64,000 nucleotides of DNA from Chloroflexota bacterium (GTDB lineage Bacteria; Chloroflexota; Chloroflexia; Chloroheliales; Chloroheliaceae), in NCBI GenBank assembly GCA_028287745.1, contig JAQBPB010000083.1:1-64000 (forward strand), written 5' to 3'. This document shows positions 26,406-36,241 of the stretch, piece by piece; the stretch's first letter is position 1, and each line of letters starts with the position of its first letter. The notes below the pieces were generated by a model. It saw nothing but the letters and a program-made list of their open reading frames with translations. It had not been told where the DNA came from and made no database searches. Made by a program: the position numbers and the translations under genes.

Positions 26406-27704
26406 ATGCAACCAGAATTCGTTTCAGCCGCCAGAGCAGTATCGGTCTTAAAATCCGGCGACCGGGTCTTTATCCATAGTGTAGCCGCCGCACCCAGTGT
26501 GCTAATCGAGGCAATGACCGACCGGGCCGCCGAGTTGCGTGGCGTGGAAGTCGTACACCTGCATACCGAAGGCCCCGCACCCTATACCAGGCCGGAGTTT
26601 GCCGGAAGCTTTCACGCCAACGTTATGTTTGTCGGCGCGAATGTGCGCCCGGCGGTCGAGGCCGGTTTGGCCGACTACATCCCCGTCTTTTTAAGTGAAG
26701 TGCCGAACCTATTTCGCAAGGGTATAATGCCGCTGGATGTCGCGATGGTCCAGGTGTCACCACCCGACCGGCACGGCTATTGTTCTTTAGGAGTTTCGGT
26801 GGATGTCAGCCGGGCGGCGGTCCAGTCAGCCAAACACGTAATTGCCCAGGTAAATCCGCAAATGCCGCGCACCCACGGCGATGGCCTCATTCATTTCAGC
26901 CAGTTTGATGCTATGGTCGAGAGTAACGTGCCCCTTTACGAACACGGCCATCCCGCTTTGAGCCAGGTAGAATTGGCCATTGGCCGCCACTGTGCCGGGC
27001 TGGTCGAAGACGGTGCGACTATCCAGATGGGCATCGGGGCCATTCCTGACGCAGTGCTGGCTGCCCTCACCGGGCACAAAAGGCTGGGTATTCATACCGA
27101 GATGTTCTCGGACGGCCTGATTGACCTGGTCAAACGCGGGGTCGTGACCGGCCAGGATAAAAAGAACCATCCCGGTAAAATTGTCAGCTCATTTGTTATG
27201 GGTACCCGCAAGCTCTATGATTTCGTGGACGATAACCCGCTGGTGGTCCTGCTGGATATCGCCTACGTCAATGATACGGCGGTAATTCGCCGCAATCCCA
27301 AAGTGACGGCTATTAACAGCGCCATAGAAATTGACCTGACCGGCCAGGTCTGTGCCGACTCTATTGGCACCCGGCAATACTCCGGGGTGGGCGGCCAGAT
27401 GGACTTCATCCGGGGTGCATCGCTTTCCGAGGGCGGAAAACCGGTGATTGCCCTGCCTTCGGTCACCAGCCGGGGCGAATCGCGGATTACCCCTTGCCTG
27501 AAACAAGGAGCGGGGGTAGTCACCACCCGGGCCCATGTCCAATATGTGGTTACCGAGTACGGAGTGGCCTACCTTTACGGTAAAAATTTACGGCAGCGGG
27601 CGGCCGCCCTGATCGAAATAGCCCACCCTGACCACCGCGCCAGACTGGAGGAAGAAGCCTTCCGGCGCTTTAACCCAGGATTAACCCCGGTCAGGAGTAA
27701 TTAG
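26406..27704 (+). CDS. Acetyl-CoA hydrolase/4-hydroxybutyrate CoA-transferase family protein
   Basis: A 432-aa class I CoA-transferase that would move CoA between acyl-CoA and a free carboxylate. The catalytic glutamate is Glu232 in HTEMFSDGL, which forms the glutamyl-CoA intermediate. MGIGAIPDAVLAAL upstream and GGQMDFIRGA and TEYGVAYL downstream are strong family signatures. Members use acetate with butyrate, 4-hydroxybutyrate, propionate or succinate, and the substrate is not readable here. It lies 79 nt behind ldh and both may be transcribed together, which would link it to fermentation acids. Confidence 0.9.
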   Translation: MQPEFVSAARAVSVLKSGDRVFIHSVAAAPSVLIEAMTDRAAELRGVEVVHLHTEGPAPYTRPEFAGSFHANVMFVGANVRPAVEAGLADYIPVFLSEVPNLFRKGIMPLDVAMVQVSPPDRHGYCSLGVSVDVSRAAVQSAKHVIAQVNPQMPRTHGDGLIHFSQFDAMVESNVPLYEHGHPALSQVELAIGRHCAGLVEDGATIQMGIGAIPDAVLAALTGHKRLGIHTEMFSDGLIDLVKRGVVTGQDKKNHPGKIVSSFVMGTRKLYDFVDDNPLVVLLDIAYVNDTAVIRRNPKVTAINSAIEIDLTGQVCADSIGTRQYSGVGGQMDFIRGASLSEGGKPVIALPSVTSRGESRITPCLKQGAGVVTTRAHVQYVVTEYGVAYLYGKNLRQRAAALIEIAHPDHRARLEEEAFRRFNPGLTPVRSN

Positions 27705-28118
27705 CCGGTTGGTATAGGAAAAAGAGGCTTTAAATTGATTTCTTTTTTGTTAATTTAACACTTTTATTTACCTGGATTTTTACCTGGACCGTTTACTATA
27801 AGGTTGGATAAAGCATTATCCATTCCCAAGTGACGGAATGACCGGCACCCGCTAGGGAACCGATTAAACCGGAACAATTCTTACAACCCCAAATTATTGC
27901 TTAGACACACACAAGACCACCTGAAATTGACCGGGTGGTCTTTTTTAGCCTGGTAACCAAGATTTCCTAACGCTACAAAGATTACCCGGTCCTTTCAGCC
28001 CGACAAAAAAAATGCAGCCATGGTTTGCGATTTAATGCGTAGAATCCTTTGTTCCATTATAATAGGCCCGGTAGTTAGTGTCAGGGTACATACTTAAACC
28101 GGGGTAGTCTTATTTACT
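27705..28118. other. Intergenic region with terminator and a -10 box
   Basis: The gap contains the terminator at 27913-27946 and a perfect TATAAT at 28058-28063, about 56 nt before the mug start, without a clear -35. Nothing else is recognised. Confidence 0.5.
27913..27946 (+). terminator. Rho-independent terminator
   Basis: AAGACCACC (27913-27921) pairs with GGTGGTCTT (27934-27942) around a 12-nt loop, followed by a run of T to 27946. It lies about 210 nt after the CoA-transferase stop, a long 3' tail. Confidence 0.85.
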
Positions 28119-28658
28119 ATGAACATTGAAGCAAACCACCTGTCAGATATTCTGGCTGAAAATTTAGACCTGGTCATTGTTGGTTTCAATCCTTCCCTGG
28201 TTTCCTGGGCGACCGGCCATCATTATGCCAACCCGGTAAATAATTTTTACCGGCTGTTGTTTAAGGCCGGTCTGACACCACGCCTTATAAAACCGCAAGA
28301 AGATGTTCAACTGCCGGAATATGGGATCGGTTTGACTAACTTTGTCCTCGATACGCCTTCGGCCAATGAAACCGCCGTTCCGGCAAAGGTCTACCGGGCC
28401 AGCGCCTCCGCCCTGGAAGATAAAATTGTCCGGCTGCAGCCCAGGCTTGTTAACTTTAACGGGTTGAAACTCTACACTTACTTTTTCGGCCGGAAACTGC
28501 CAAAGCTGGGCTTGCAATCGGAAACAATCGGCGGGCGGCCGCTTTTTGTAACGCCAAGCAGCAGTGGGGCCGCCAATATGTATTTCGAGCAGCGCCAGCA
28601 ACTTTATACCGAATTAAAGATTTATCTGGATACTCTAAAAGGGTCAAAAGAATTATGA
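28119..28658 (+). CDS. mug: G/U mismatch-specific DNA glycosylase (Mug/TDG family)
   Basis: A 179-aa base-excision repair enzyme removing uracil or modified bases from mismatched DNA. Motif 1 is GFNPSL (22-27) with Asn24 at the catalytic Asn position of Mug; the usual form is GINPG. Family features GHHYANPVNNFYRLLFKAGLTPR and YGIGLTNFV follow. Motif 2, usually NPSG, appears as TPSSSGA near residue 147. These small changes in both motifs suggest activity on a different lesion range. Its stop overlaps the start of the next gene by 4 nt (ATGA), so the two are translationally coupled. Confidence 0.88.
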   Translation: MNIEANHLSDILAENLDLVIVGFNPSLVSWATGHHYANPVNNFYRLLFKAGLTPRLIKPQEDVQLPEYGIGLTNFVLDTPSANETAVPAKVYRASASALEDKIVRLQPRLVNFNGLKLYTYFFGRKLPKLGLQSETIGGRPLFVTPSSSGAANMYFEQRQQLYTELKIYLDTLKGSKEL

Positions 28659-30691
28659 TAGAAATAGAGCCCGGAATTAAAAATGTTGACCTTATTTTCA
28701 AGACCCACCTGGATATCGGTTTTACCGATTACGCCTGGAAGGTCGTACAGAATTACTTCACCGGCTATATACCCCAGGCTCTCAAAATCGCTCGCCAGAT
28801 GCGCGAGGAAAACCGGCCGGAAAGGTTCGTCTGGACGACCGGTTCCTGGTTAATTTACCAGTATCTTGAAGAGGCCGCTCCCCAGGAACGGGCCGTTATG
28901 GAAGCCGGTATCCTGGCGGGCGATATTACCTGGCACGGACTTCCGTTTACCACTCATTCCGAGTTAATGGACAGTTCGCTGTTTGAGTTTGGGTTATCAC
29001 TGTCCCAGGAACTTGACCGGCGTTTTGGCAAAAAGACTATCGCCGCGAAAATGACCGACGTACCGGGGCATACCCGCAGTATTGTGCCCTTACTGGCCCA
29101 GGGCGGGATTGAATTTTTGCATATCGGGGTAAACCCGGCCTCGACACCTCCGGATGTGCCGCCAATCTTTGTCTGGCGTGACCAGTTAAGCCATTCCGAG
29201 GTGGTGGTTATGTACCAGAAGGGCTCCTACGGCGACCTGACAGTCGTACCGGGCCTGGACACGGCAATCGCCTTTGCCCACACCAATGATAACCTCGGTC
29301 CGCAGTCGCCGGACGAAATCAGCCAAGTCTTTGATAAAATGCGCGCCCAGTTCCCTCAAGCAAACTTAAACGCGGCCACCCTGGACCAATTCGCCCTCAA
29401 ACTCCGGGCCGTGCGCGACCGCCTGCCGGTAATCAACGCCGAGTTCGGCGACACCTGGATTCACGGGGCAGGCACCGACCCCGGTAAAATAAGCCGGTAT
29501 CGCCAGCTTTCACGCCTGCGCCGCCGCTGGCTTGCCAATCCCGACCCGGCCCTGGACGCCGCTATCAAAAACTTCAGCCGCTACCTGATACTGGTGCCTG
29601 AACACACCTGGGGCATGGATGAAAAGACCTACCTGGCCGACTCTACCCACTATTCCCCGGCCGAATTGCAAACCGCTCGCCAGACCCTTCCAAACTTCAA
29701 AACCTTCGAGTCATCCTGGCAGGAACAGCGCGACTATCTGACCCAGGCGGTTGCCGCCCTGGGCCAGAACCGCCTGGCCGGGGAAGCCGCCGCCGCTCTC
29801 AGGGAAATCGAACCACAACGCCCGGAAGTTAAAGCTCTTGAACCGGTTGATAACTGGGACCGGCTCTTTGAAACTAACCATTTCCAGGCCGGGTTTGATC
29901 CGGAAACCGGCGCTATCAACCGCCTGACCGCAAAAAATACCGGCCGTAACTGGGCTTCGGCGGAAAACCGGTTGGGGTTTTTGCAGTATGAAGCCTTTTC
30001 CAGCAAGGATTACCGGCGCTTCTGGGACCAGTTCATTATCAATAAAGACGATCCTGAAATAGTCAGTTGGGCCGAACAGGACTATACCAAACCCGGGATG
30101 GAAAAGGCCGGTGCCCCCGAACACGCCCGCTGGCAAACCCGGCTGTTTAAAGGGTACAGGCTTGATAGCGCCACCGAACCAGGCTTCCTGCTGGAATTAG
30201 CTTTACCGGAAGAAGCTTCCCGCCTGTACGGCGCTCCGCGTGAAATCTGGCTGGCTGTAAGGTTCCCGGTTGAGCGCCCGGCCATCCGCTTTGACCTGCA
30301 ATGGTTTGATAAACCGGCTAACCGCCTGCCCGAAGCCCTCTGGTTTTCTTTCAGCCCGGCGGTTAACCCTGAACTGATGGACTGGGAACTGGAAAAATTG
30401 GGCCGTCTGGTGTCACCTTTAGAAGTTATACCTGACGGCAACCGCAAGTTACACGGCATTGGCGAAGGTATTTTTTACTTTGAGGAAAACATCCGCCAGT
30501 TTCAAATTCAAAGCCTGGATGCGCCGCTGGTCGCGCCCGGCGACCCCTCGCTGCTCGATTTCAATAACGAACAGCCCCGGCTGGAAAAGGGCATGCACTT
30601 CAACCTGTACAACAACATCTGGGGTACCAATTTCCCGATGTGGTACGAGGAACCAGCCCGGTTTCGCTTTGATGTGAATTTTGAGGGTTAG
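28655..30691 (+). CDS. Glycoside hydrolase-like protein, GH38-type N-terminus (DUF5054)
   Basis: A 678-aa soluble protein with an N-terminal domain of the GH38/57 seven-stranded barrel type: IFKTHLDIGFTDYAW provides the His18-x-Asp20 metal pair, and FVWTTGSWLIYQYLE, KMTDVPGHTRSIVPLLA and the closing HTWGMDEK match DUF5054 proteins. The second half (about 430-670) is beta-rich like alpha-mannosidase C-domains (NHFQAGFDPETGAINRL). I infer a retaining alpha-mannosidase-like glycosidase, substrate unknown. No signal peptide is seen, so it should act in the cytoplasm. It starts inside the mug stop codon, an odd functional pairing. Confidence 0.8.
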   Translation: MIEIEPGIKNVDLIFKTHLDIGFTDYAWKVVQNYFTGYIPQALKIARQMREENRPERFVWTTGSWLIYQYLEEAAPQERAVMEAGILAGDITWHGLPFTTHSELMDSSLFEFGLSLSQELDRRFGKKTIAAKMTDVPGHTRSIVPLLAQGGIEFLHIGVNPASTPPDVPPIFVWRDQLSHSEVVVMYQKGSYGDLTVVPGLDTAIAFAHTNDNLGPQSPDEISQVFDKMRAQFPQANLNAATLDQFALKLRAVRDRLPVINAEFGDTWIHGAGTDPGKISRYRQLSRLRRRWLANPDPALDAAIKNFSRYLILVPEHTWGMDEKTYLADSTHYSPAELQTARQTLPNFKTFESSWQEQRDYLTQAVAALGQNRLAGEAAAALREIEPQRPEVKALEPVDNWDRLFETNHFQAGFDPETGAINRLTAKNTGRNWASAENRLGFLQYEAFSSKDYRRFWDQFIINKDDPEIVSWAEQDYTKPGMEKAGAPEHARWQTRLFKGYRLDSATEPGFLLELALPEEASRLYGAPREIWLAVRFPVERPAIRFDLQWFDKPANRLPEALWFSFSPAVNPELMDWELEKLGRLVSPLEVIPDGNRKLHGIGEGIFYFEENIRQFQIQSLDAPLVAPGDPSLLDFNNEQPRLEKGMHFNLYNNIWGTNFPMWYEEPARFRFDVNFEG

Positions 30692-30721
30692 AATTTCACC
30701 CCATTTAGTTTAGATTTTCTC

Positions 30722-30751
30722 ACCCCGGCCACAAAAATGACCGGGGTTTTT
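30722..30751 (+). terminator. Rho-independent terminator
   Basis: ACCCCGG (30722-30728) and CCGGGGT (30741-30747) form the stem around a 12-nt A-rich loop, followed by a T-run. It ends the mug transcript. Confidence 0.8.
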
Positions 30752-30911
30752 ATTGATGTTGGTCCCTAAATTGCTTTAATACGGTTTAGGAAACTACAGG
30801 CTAACGGATTTATTTTTAGCCTGAACTTCAGTGGAATCGCTGGAATGATGTTAATTCTGACGGTCACCGTTTCGGAGATAAATTAGAAAGCTAATGGAGG
30901 CAACTATAGTT

Positions 30912-31412
30912 ATGGATGCAATTGAACTTTTAGAGAAAGACCACGACAAGGTAGAAAACTATTTTACCCAGGTTGAGCAAGGTGTTACCCCGGCCAAGGG
31001 CAAGATGCTGTTCAAAAACATTTATCACGAGTTGTCCGTCCATGCGATCGTCGAGGAACAGGTCTTTTATCCCTCTCTCGGTGGCAAACCTGAATTCAAG
31101 GACTTGCTAAAGGATGCCTTCAGCGAACACGCCGAAGTCAAACAACAACTGGGGGAAGTTGCCTTTATGGAACCGGGCTCGGCTGAGTGGACGAAAGCTT
31201 TAGGGAAAATCTGGAAGGAAATTCAGCACCATATTGAGGATGAGGAAGAAAAACTATTCCCAAAGTGTCGGGAAGTTTTGAGCGAGAAAGAACTTAAAGT
31301 CCTGGGTGCTGAATTAAAAGAAGCCAAAATCAGCAAGCTGGATAGCGAGCTTTTGAGCATGCCCTTAGGATTTGCCAAAGATGCCGAAATAGCCGGGGCC
31401 CAGGCCAGCTAA
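30912..31412 (+). CDS. Hemerythrin-like HHE domain protein
   Basis: A 166-aa four-helix bundle protein expected to bind a di-iron centre. The ligand pattern is visible: His11 (EKDHDKVENYF), His39 and His44 with Glu48 (YHELSVHAIVEEQVFYP), His73 (EHAEVKQQ), His106/His107 and Glu111 (HHIEDEEEKLFP). Such proteins bind or sense oxygen, or protect iron and Fe-S centres. The GGAGG at 30896-30900 lies 11 nt before ATG 30912, whereas the earlier ATG 30894 has no good site and would itself overlap GGAGG. It is monocistronic with its own terminator. Confidence 0.85.
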   Translation: MDAIELLEKDHDKVENYFTQVEQGVTPAKGKMLFKNIYHELSVHAIVEEQVFYPSLGGKPEFKDLLKDAFSEHAEVKQQLGEVAFMEPGSAEWTKALGKIWKEIQHHIEDEEEKLFPKCREVLSEKELKVLGAELKEAKISKLDSELLSMPLGFAKDAEIAGAQAS

Positions 31413-31424
31413 TTGAACGTACCT

Positions 31425-31460
31425 AAGAGGTGGCCTGTTATAGGGCCACCTCTTTAGTTT
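31425..31460. terminator. Terminator between hemerythrin and kinase genes
   Basis: AAGAGGTGGCC (31425-31435) pairs perfectly with 31444-31454 around an 8-nt loop, followed by TTAGTTTT. It separates a plus gene (stop 31412) from a converging minus gene (stop 31486) and could serve both. Confidence 0.87.
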
Positions 31461-31485
31461 TAAAATACGACTTAATCCGGAATAA

Positions 31486-32682
31486 TTAACCCGCTGCTAC
31501 GGGAATAGTCATGTTAAAAGTGGTGCCGCCACCAATGCAGCTTTTGAGAACGATGCTGCCTTTATGTAAACTTAAAAATTTCTTGACCAGGGCCAGGCCC
31601 AGGCCGGTTCCGGGAATACTGCCCACATTCTGGCCCCGGTAGAAAACATCGTACAGGTGGTCCATATCCTTCGCAAGAACCCCGATACCGGGGTCGGTAA
31701 TACTGAGTTGAAGGGAATTATGCCGGCGTTTTAAAATAACCCCTATCTTACCGCCATCGGGAGAGAATTTAATCGCATTAGAAACCAGGTGAGATATAGC
31801 CTGGCGGATAAGCCGGGAGTCGGCTTGCAGGGTAAATGGCCCTTCCAGGCACTCCAGGTACAACCGGTGATTCGAAGATAGGGAAGCCTGGTATTCTGAT
31901 AGTACTGTCCGGGTAAGGTGGGCCAGGTCAAAACCGGTGATATTAAGCGGGTACTTGCCGGTTTCTATTTTTTCCAGCATAACCAGTTCATCCAGCATTT
32001 TGGTCATTACACCCACATCGGACTGGATTTTCTCCATATACAAAACGCTTTCTTCAGGCGTTAGCTGGTCTCCAAAACTGAGTAATAAATCACTGGTTAT
32101 AGTAATAGTGGTCAGCGGGGACCGGAACTCATGGGAAATGGTAGATATAAAGCGGGATTTAAGTTCAAGCTGTTCATGTTCTTTTTGCATTGAAGAAATT
32201 AGAGCAGCTTCGGCTTTTTGTAACACATTGTCCTGGCTTAGTAACCGGGAAGTAAGCTCGGTATTGGCCTTCTCAAGGGCCTCCTGGGTTTGTTTAAGGT
32301 GGGAAATATTGTGAAAGACCAGGATGGTCCCTTGAAGATTACCGGCGGCGTCTTTAATCGGGGCCAGACTACCGATTATATAGTGCCTGTTTTCATCTCC
32401 ACCGACCAGGGAAGTATCCCTGGTTAATTCCATAGCCTGGCCTGTAACTAAAACCTGACTTAAAAGGTGAGAGGTTCCCTCGGCCGGGTTGGGGTTTTGC
32501 AAGTGAACAATTTCCGGTAAAGGCTTGTGCAAAGCTTCGGCTTGCGAATAACTGGTCAGGACTTCAGCAGTTTGATTGAAGAACGAAATATTTCCGGCTA
32601 AATCGGTAGTTACTACCGCCCCGCCCATACTCTCAAAAACGTTGCCAAGTAATTCCTGATTTAATTCAGGTCTAACCATCAT
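31486..32682 (-). CDS. Soluble PAS histidine kinase
   Basis: A 398-aa sensor kinase without transmembrane segments. The PAS domain is at about 10-128 (VFESMGGAVVTTDLAGNISFFN, ending in GTILVFHNISHLK). A helical, coiled-coil-like linker runs from about 130 to 175 (NTELTSRLLSQDNVLQKAEAA). HisKA has the phospho-acceptor His in ISTISHEFRSPLT, and HATPase has HLVSNAIKFSPDGG, DPGIGV and GTGLGLALVKK. The signal is unknown, and no response regulator gene is adjacent. It faces the hemerythrin gene across a shared terminator. Confidence 0.9.
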   Translation of the reverse strand: MMVRPELNQELLGNVFESMGGAVVTTDLAGNISFFNQTAEVLTSYSQAEALHKPLPEIVHLQNPNPAEGTSHLLSQVLVTGQAMELTRDTSLVGGDENRHYIIGSLAPIKDAAGNLQGTILVFHNISHLKQTQEALEKANTELTSRLLSQDNVLQKAEAALISSMQKEHEQLELKSRFISTISHEFRSPLTTITITSDLLLSFGDQLTPEESVLYMEKIQSDVGVMTKMLDELVMLEKIETGKYPLNITGFDLAHLTRTVLSEYQASLSSNHRLYLECLEGPFTLQADSRLIRQAISHLVSNAIKFSPDGGKIGVILKRRHNSLQLSITDPGIGVLAKDMDHLYDVFYRGQNVGSIPGTGLGLALVKKFLSLHKGSIVLKSCIGGGTTFNMTIPVAAG

Positions 32683-33106
32683 AAAGTAACCTTGTAAATA
32701 TACCTAATATTAGTGGCAGTCCGGCCTTTAATAACAAAAAGTTTATAGCCACCCTTGTCAGGCTGTTCTAAATTTAATTTTAGTCGGTGAATGGGTAAAA
32801 CCCCTGCTCAGAATTTAAATACTTATCTAAATACTGCATTTAAATTGTTACTTCTTATATTAGTTATACCGTTGATAGATGTCAATAGATATAATTCACA
32901 AAGTGAAATTTGAAATTTTTGTAGCATCTGACTAAATATTTATTATAAGCATATTTAAAAAAGAAAATATTAAGCCTTTCTTAATTTTGTTAATGCTTTC
33001 TTTCTTTGTAAGAAAACTCCCCGTAATAAATGCTTAATACAAACAACATCTTTTTCAAGTACCCTTAGTACAGGCAAACAATTATGAATTTGAGGAGAAC
33101 TAACGG
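32683..33106. other. AT-rich divergent promoter region
   Basis: This 424-nt gap lies between divergent genes. It contains a perfect TATAAT at 32890-32895 on the plus strand, directly followed by the small palindrome TTCAC-AAA-GTGAA (32895-32907), which could be an operator. No -35 at proper distance is evident, and no coding sequence is seen. Confidence 0.4.
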
Positions 33107-33547
33107 GTGAGTAGTAAAGATGGTCCATACAAATTAGCTCAGAAAGGCTTACATTGGTTAAAAAACCAGCGCCAGACCTTGATTGAACTTTATCAAAATG
33201 AACTCCCTTCAATTCCTTTTTATCAACTGGTGGAGGTAAATTTGCGAAACGAATTTGCCGCAAACAGTATCGACCGGATAATCAGGCGAATGGAAGGTTC
33301 CGAGTTTAATGCAAACGAACTTAAAACCTCGTTATCAATCGTGCTGGAACGAGGCGCGGGGTTACAACCAATGCTTGACGCTTCCGACAAACTGGTGGAG
33401 GTGATTACCGAACAGGTGAATCAGCAGTTAAAAGACCAGGGCCAGGTGGCGGACGCTTTATTGAAAAAAATTCAATATTTAAATCAACTCAGCAAAGCCA
33501 CCATGGCCTCGGCTTTAATCCTGTACGAATCCAATAAACCCAACTAA
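33107..33547 (+). CDS. Helical protein of unknown function, sensor-domain-like
   Basis: A 146-aa all-helical soluble protein. GTG 33107 is preceded at 8 nt by GAGGAGA. The sequence (QRQTLIELYQNELPSIPFY, IDRIIRRMEGSEF, SLSIVLERGAGLQPMLDAS) resembles the globin-like RsbR-type N-terminal sensor domains in general character, without a visible haem ligand pattern that I would trust. It converges with the glycogen operon, 21 nt apart, with the 12-bp palindrome CAAAAGCTTTTG at 33552-33563 between the stops. Confidence 0.55.
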   Translation: MSSKDGPYKLAQKGLHWLKNQRQTLIELYQNELPSIPFYQLVEVNLRNEFAANSIDRIIRRMEGSEFNANELKTSLSIVLERGAGLQPMLDASDKLVEVITEQVNQQLKDQGQVADALLKKIQYLNQLSKATMASALILYESNKPN

Positions 33548-33568
33548 CAACCAAAAGCTTTTGAAAAA

Positions 33569-34783
33569 CTACTTTAGCAAAGACCGGTAAAGGTCAAGTG
33601 TCTGTTGGGCAATGGAGGCCCAGCTAAAGTGTTCCTCTACCCGCTTGCGGCCATTCAGGCCAAAGGTCGTGCGCAAGTTCTCGTCCAGGGCCACGGTATT
33701 AATCGCCTGGGCCAATTCGTGAGCGAAACTGGCCGGGTCTACCGGGTCAAAAGTGCCTTCTTTAAGTTGCAGGTCAACCAGCAGCCCGGTTTCACCCGGC
33801 ACCACCACCTCTTTGATACCCCCAACCGCCGAGGCTACTACCGCCGTTTCACAGGCCATCGCTTCCAGGTTAATAATGCCGAACGGCTCGTAGACCGATG
33901 GACAGCAAAATACCGCCGCATTTGAGTAAAACTGAATCGCATCGGAGCGGGATACCATTTCCTGGATCCAGATTACGTCCTTGCGGGTGGCGCTGACCTC
34001 CTGAATGCGCGCAGTCATTTCCTGGCCGATTTCAACCGTATCCGGTGCTCCGGCGCATAAGACAACTTGCAGCGAGGAATCAATATCCGGGATGGCATTG
34101 ACCAGGTGAATGATACCCTTCTGGCGGGTTATCCGGCCGACAAACAGCACGTAAGGCCGGGTAGGGTCCACCCCGTACCGTACCAGGGCATCTACATCCG
34201 TCGTCTTGCGGTACTGTTCCAGGTCTATACCGTTATAGATTACATGGACTTTTTCCGGCGCTACATCAAAAAGCCGCAAAACGTCGTCACGGGTTTCTTT
34301 GGAGACCGCGATTACCGCGTCGGACTGCTCTATAGCGGTCTTTTCCATCCAGGCGCTCAGGTAATAGGCGTTGCCCAACTGCTCGACCTTCCAGGGACGC
34401 AGCGGCTCAAGTGAGTGGATGGTCAGGACGGAAGGCACTCCCCATAACTTGCCGGTCAACAAACCGGCCATGTCGGTATACCAGGTATGGCAATGTACAA
34501 TGTCACCGTCAAAATTGTCTTTGGTCATTGCCAGGTTGCGGGCAAAAGCGTCCACCGCCCCTACAAAACGCGGGTCGGTATTTTTCTTTACCTCGTCCCA
34601 CATTCCGTAGCCTTTGACCGTCAGATTACCCTCCTGGACAGCTTGATCGCCAAAGCAGCGCACCTCAACCGGCACCAGCCGGGCCAGTTCGCGGCAAAGA
34701 TACTCAACATGCACCCCAGCCCCGCCATAAACATTGGGGGGGTATTCTTTGGTGAAGATGCCCACTTTTTTCAACTCAGCCAT
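33569..34783 (-). CDS. glgA: Glycogen synthase, Coryne-type GT4 family
   Basis: A 404-aa GT-B glycosyltransferase using a nucleotide-glucose donor. KEYPPNVYGGAGVHVEYL (12-29) is the Gly-rich donor loop of the Coryne-type GlgA. YVLFVGRITRQKGI opens the second Rossmann domain, and CCPSVYEPFGIINLEAMACETAVV carries the E-x7-E motif of GT4 retaining enzymes. In mycobacteria the related GlgM makes maltose-1-phosphate from ADP-glucose, so this gene may do that rather than elongate glycogen directly. RBS AAAGGGA precedes ATG 34783. It is last in the malQ-glgC-glgA set, 114 nt behind glgC. Confidence 0.88.
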   Translation of the reverse strand: MAELKKVGIFTKEYPPNVYGGAGVHVEYLCRELARLVPVEVRCFGDQAVQEGNLTVKGYGMWDEVKKNTDPRFVGAVDAFARNLAMTKDNFDGDIVHCHTWYTDMAGLLTGKLWGVPSVLTIHSLEPLRPWKVEQLGNAYYLSAWMEKTAIEQSDAVIAVSKETRDDVLRLFDVAPEKVHVIYNGIDLEQYRKTTDVDALVRYGVDPTRPYVLFVGRITRQKGIIHLVNAIPDIDSSLQVVLCAGAPDTVEIGQEMTARIQEVSATRKDVIWIQEMVSRSDAIQFYSNAAVFCCPSVYEPFGIINLEAMACETAVVASAVGGIKEVVVPGETGLLVDLQLKEGTFDPVDPASFAHELAQAINTVALDENLRTTFGLNGRKRVEEHFSWASIAQQTLDLYRSLLK

Positions 34784-34897
34784 TAAAATCCCTTTCACCA
34801 CAACTTCCCAGGCGTCAATTATTCTTTAAGGAAGCCCCCGCTTTAATTCCGGACGCTTCCTTTTAGCCGCCTCCCGGCTTTGTAATTCGTGCTAAGG

Positions 34898-36217
34898 TTA
34901 CCTGCTGTCGCCGGAGCGAACCCGGTCGCGGGGGTCAGCCTGTGCAATCTGGACGGTTTCGCCGGTAGGTATCTCCAGGTCGGGGAAATCGGAAGGCTTC
35001 AGGTCGGTACCAACCTTGACGTTGCGGCCCATTTTTAGGCCTGCCGGTAAGTGCGACCGCTTGCCAATAATGCTCAGTCCGGTGTTCAGGCGGCCCGGCT
35101 CTAATTTATTGGGCGTATTATCGTCACCAAGTCCAAGCTGGCTGTCCGGCCCAATGATGACCTCTTTATCGATGACCATGCGGTCCAGGACGCTGTTCCG
35201 GCCAATTACGGTATCAAACATAATAATCGAGTCCCGGACGATAGCGCCTTCCTCCACGATTACCCCCGGTGACAGGACACTATGGATAACCTGGCCGTAA
35301 ATCTGGCAACCGTGTGAAACCATGCTGCGCTCCACTTTAGCTTTGGGGCCGATAATCGCGGAAGGGCGTTCCTCGCTCTTGGTATAAATAACCCAGTTCC
35401 GCTCGTAAAGGTCTACCGCCGGGGGGTCTTCCAGCAGTTCCATGTTGGCTTCCCAGTATGATTGGACCGTACCGACATCCCGCCAGTAATCCAGGAAGGA
35501 GTAGGCGTAAACTTTATCTCCATCATTAAGCATCTGGGGAATAATATTGTGACCAAAGTCGTGCTGGCTGTTCGCGTTCTGGGCATCACGGAGCAGGCGG
35601 TCAACCAGGACATCCTTTTTGAACACATAGATGCCCATGGAAACCAGGTTACTCTTGGGCTGTTTAGGTTTTTCCTGGAAATCAACCACCCTTCCGGCCT
35701 CATCGGCGGTGACAATACCAAACCGGTGAGCTTCTTCAATCGGGATATGCATAACGCCGACCGTTACATCGGCCTCATTTTTAGCATGAAGGTCAATCAT
35801 CGGGCGGTAATCCATTTTATAAATATGGTCGCCACCCAGGATTAAAACCGTTTCGCACTTTAAATTAGCCAGTTCGCTAATATTCTGGTAGACCGCATCG
35901 GCGGTACCCCGGTACCAATCGGCATCTTTCCGGCCCAGGTAAGGCGAAACCATGCGCACGCCGCCATGCAGCCGGTCAAGGTCCCAGGGGCGGCCAATAC
36001 CAATATGGTCATGCAAAGAACTTGGCCGGTATTGTGTTAACACCAGGATGTCATTCAACCCGGAATTAACACAGTTACTCAGGGCAAAGTCAATAATGCG
36101 GTATTTCCCAGCAAAAGGTACGGCCGGTTTAGCCCGTTTTTCGGAAAATATACTCAATCGCTCGCCCTGACCACCCGCCAGAATTATGGTAATTGTACTT
36201 ATATTCGGCCTGCTCAT
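34898..36217 (-). CDS. glgC: Glucose-1-phosphate adenylyltransferase
   Basis: A 439-aa enzyme making ADP-glucose from ATP and glucose-1-phosphate, the first committed step of glycogen synthesis. The catalytic domain shows [23 protein letters not shown] at the start, [11 protein letters not shown], and [14 protein letters not shown] with the metal-binding Asp. The C-terminal part from about residue 300 is a left-handed beta-helix built of hexapeptides ([19 protein letters not shown]). Allosteric regulation is expected, but the effector is not readable. AAGGAGG lies 7 nt before ATG 36217, and the gene is 24 nt behind malQ, so the two are cotranscribed. Confidence 0.95.
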   Translation of the reverse strand: MSRPNISTITIILAGGQGERLSIFSEKRAKPAVPFAGKYRIIDFALSNCVNSGLNDILVLTQYRPSSLHDHIGIGRPWDLDRLHGGVRMVSPYLGRKDADWYRGTADAVYQNISELANLKCETVLILGGDHIYKMDYRPMIDLHAKNEADVTVGVMHIPIEEAHRFGIVTADEAGRVVDFQEKPKQPKSNLVSMGIYVFKKDVLVDRLLRDAQNANSQHDFGHNIIPQMLNDGDKVYAYSFLDYWRDVGTVQSYWEANMELLEDPPAVDLYERNWVIYTKSEERPSAIIGPKAKVERSMVSHGCQIYGQVIHSVLSPGVIVEEGAIVRDSIIMFDTVIGRNSVLDRMVIDKEVIIGPDSQLGLGDDNTPNKLEPGRLNTGLSIIGKRSHLPAGLKMGRNVKVGTDLKPSDFPDLEIPTGETVQIAQADPRDRVRSGDSR

Positions 36218-36241
36218 GCACAAACCTCCTTGTATGAATTA

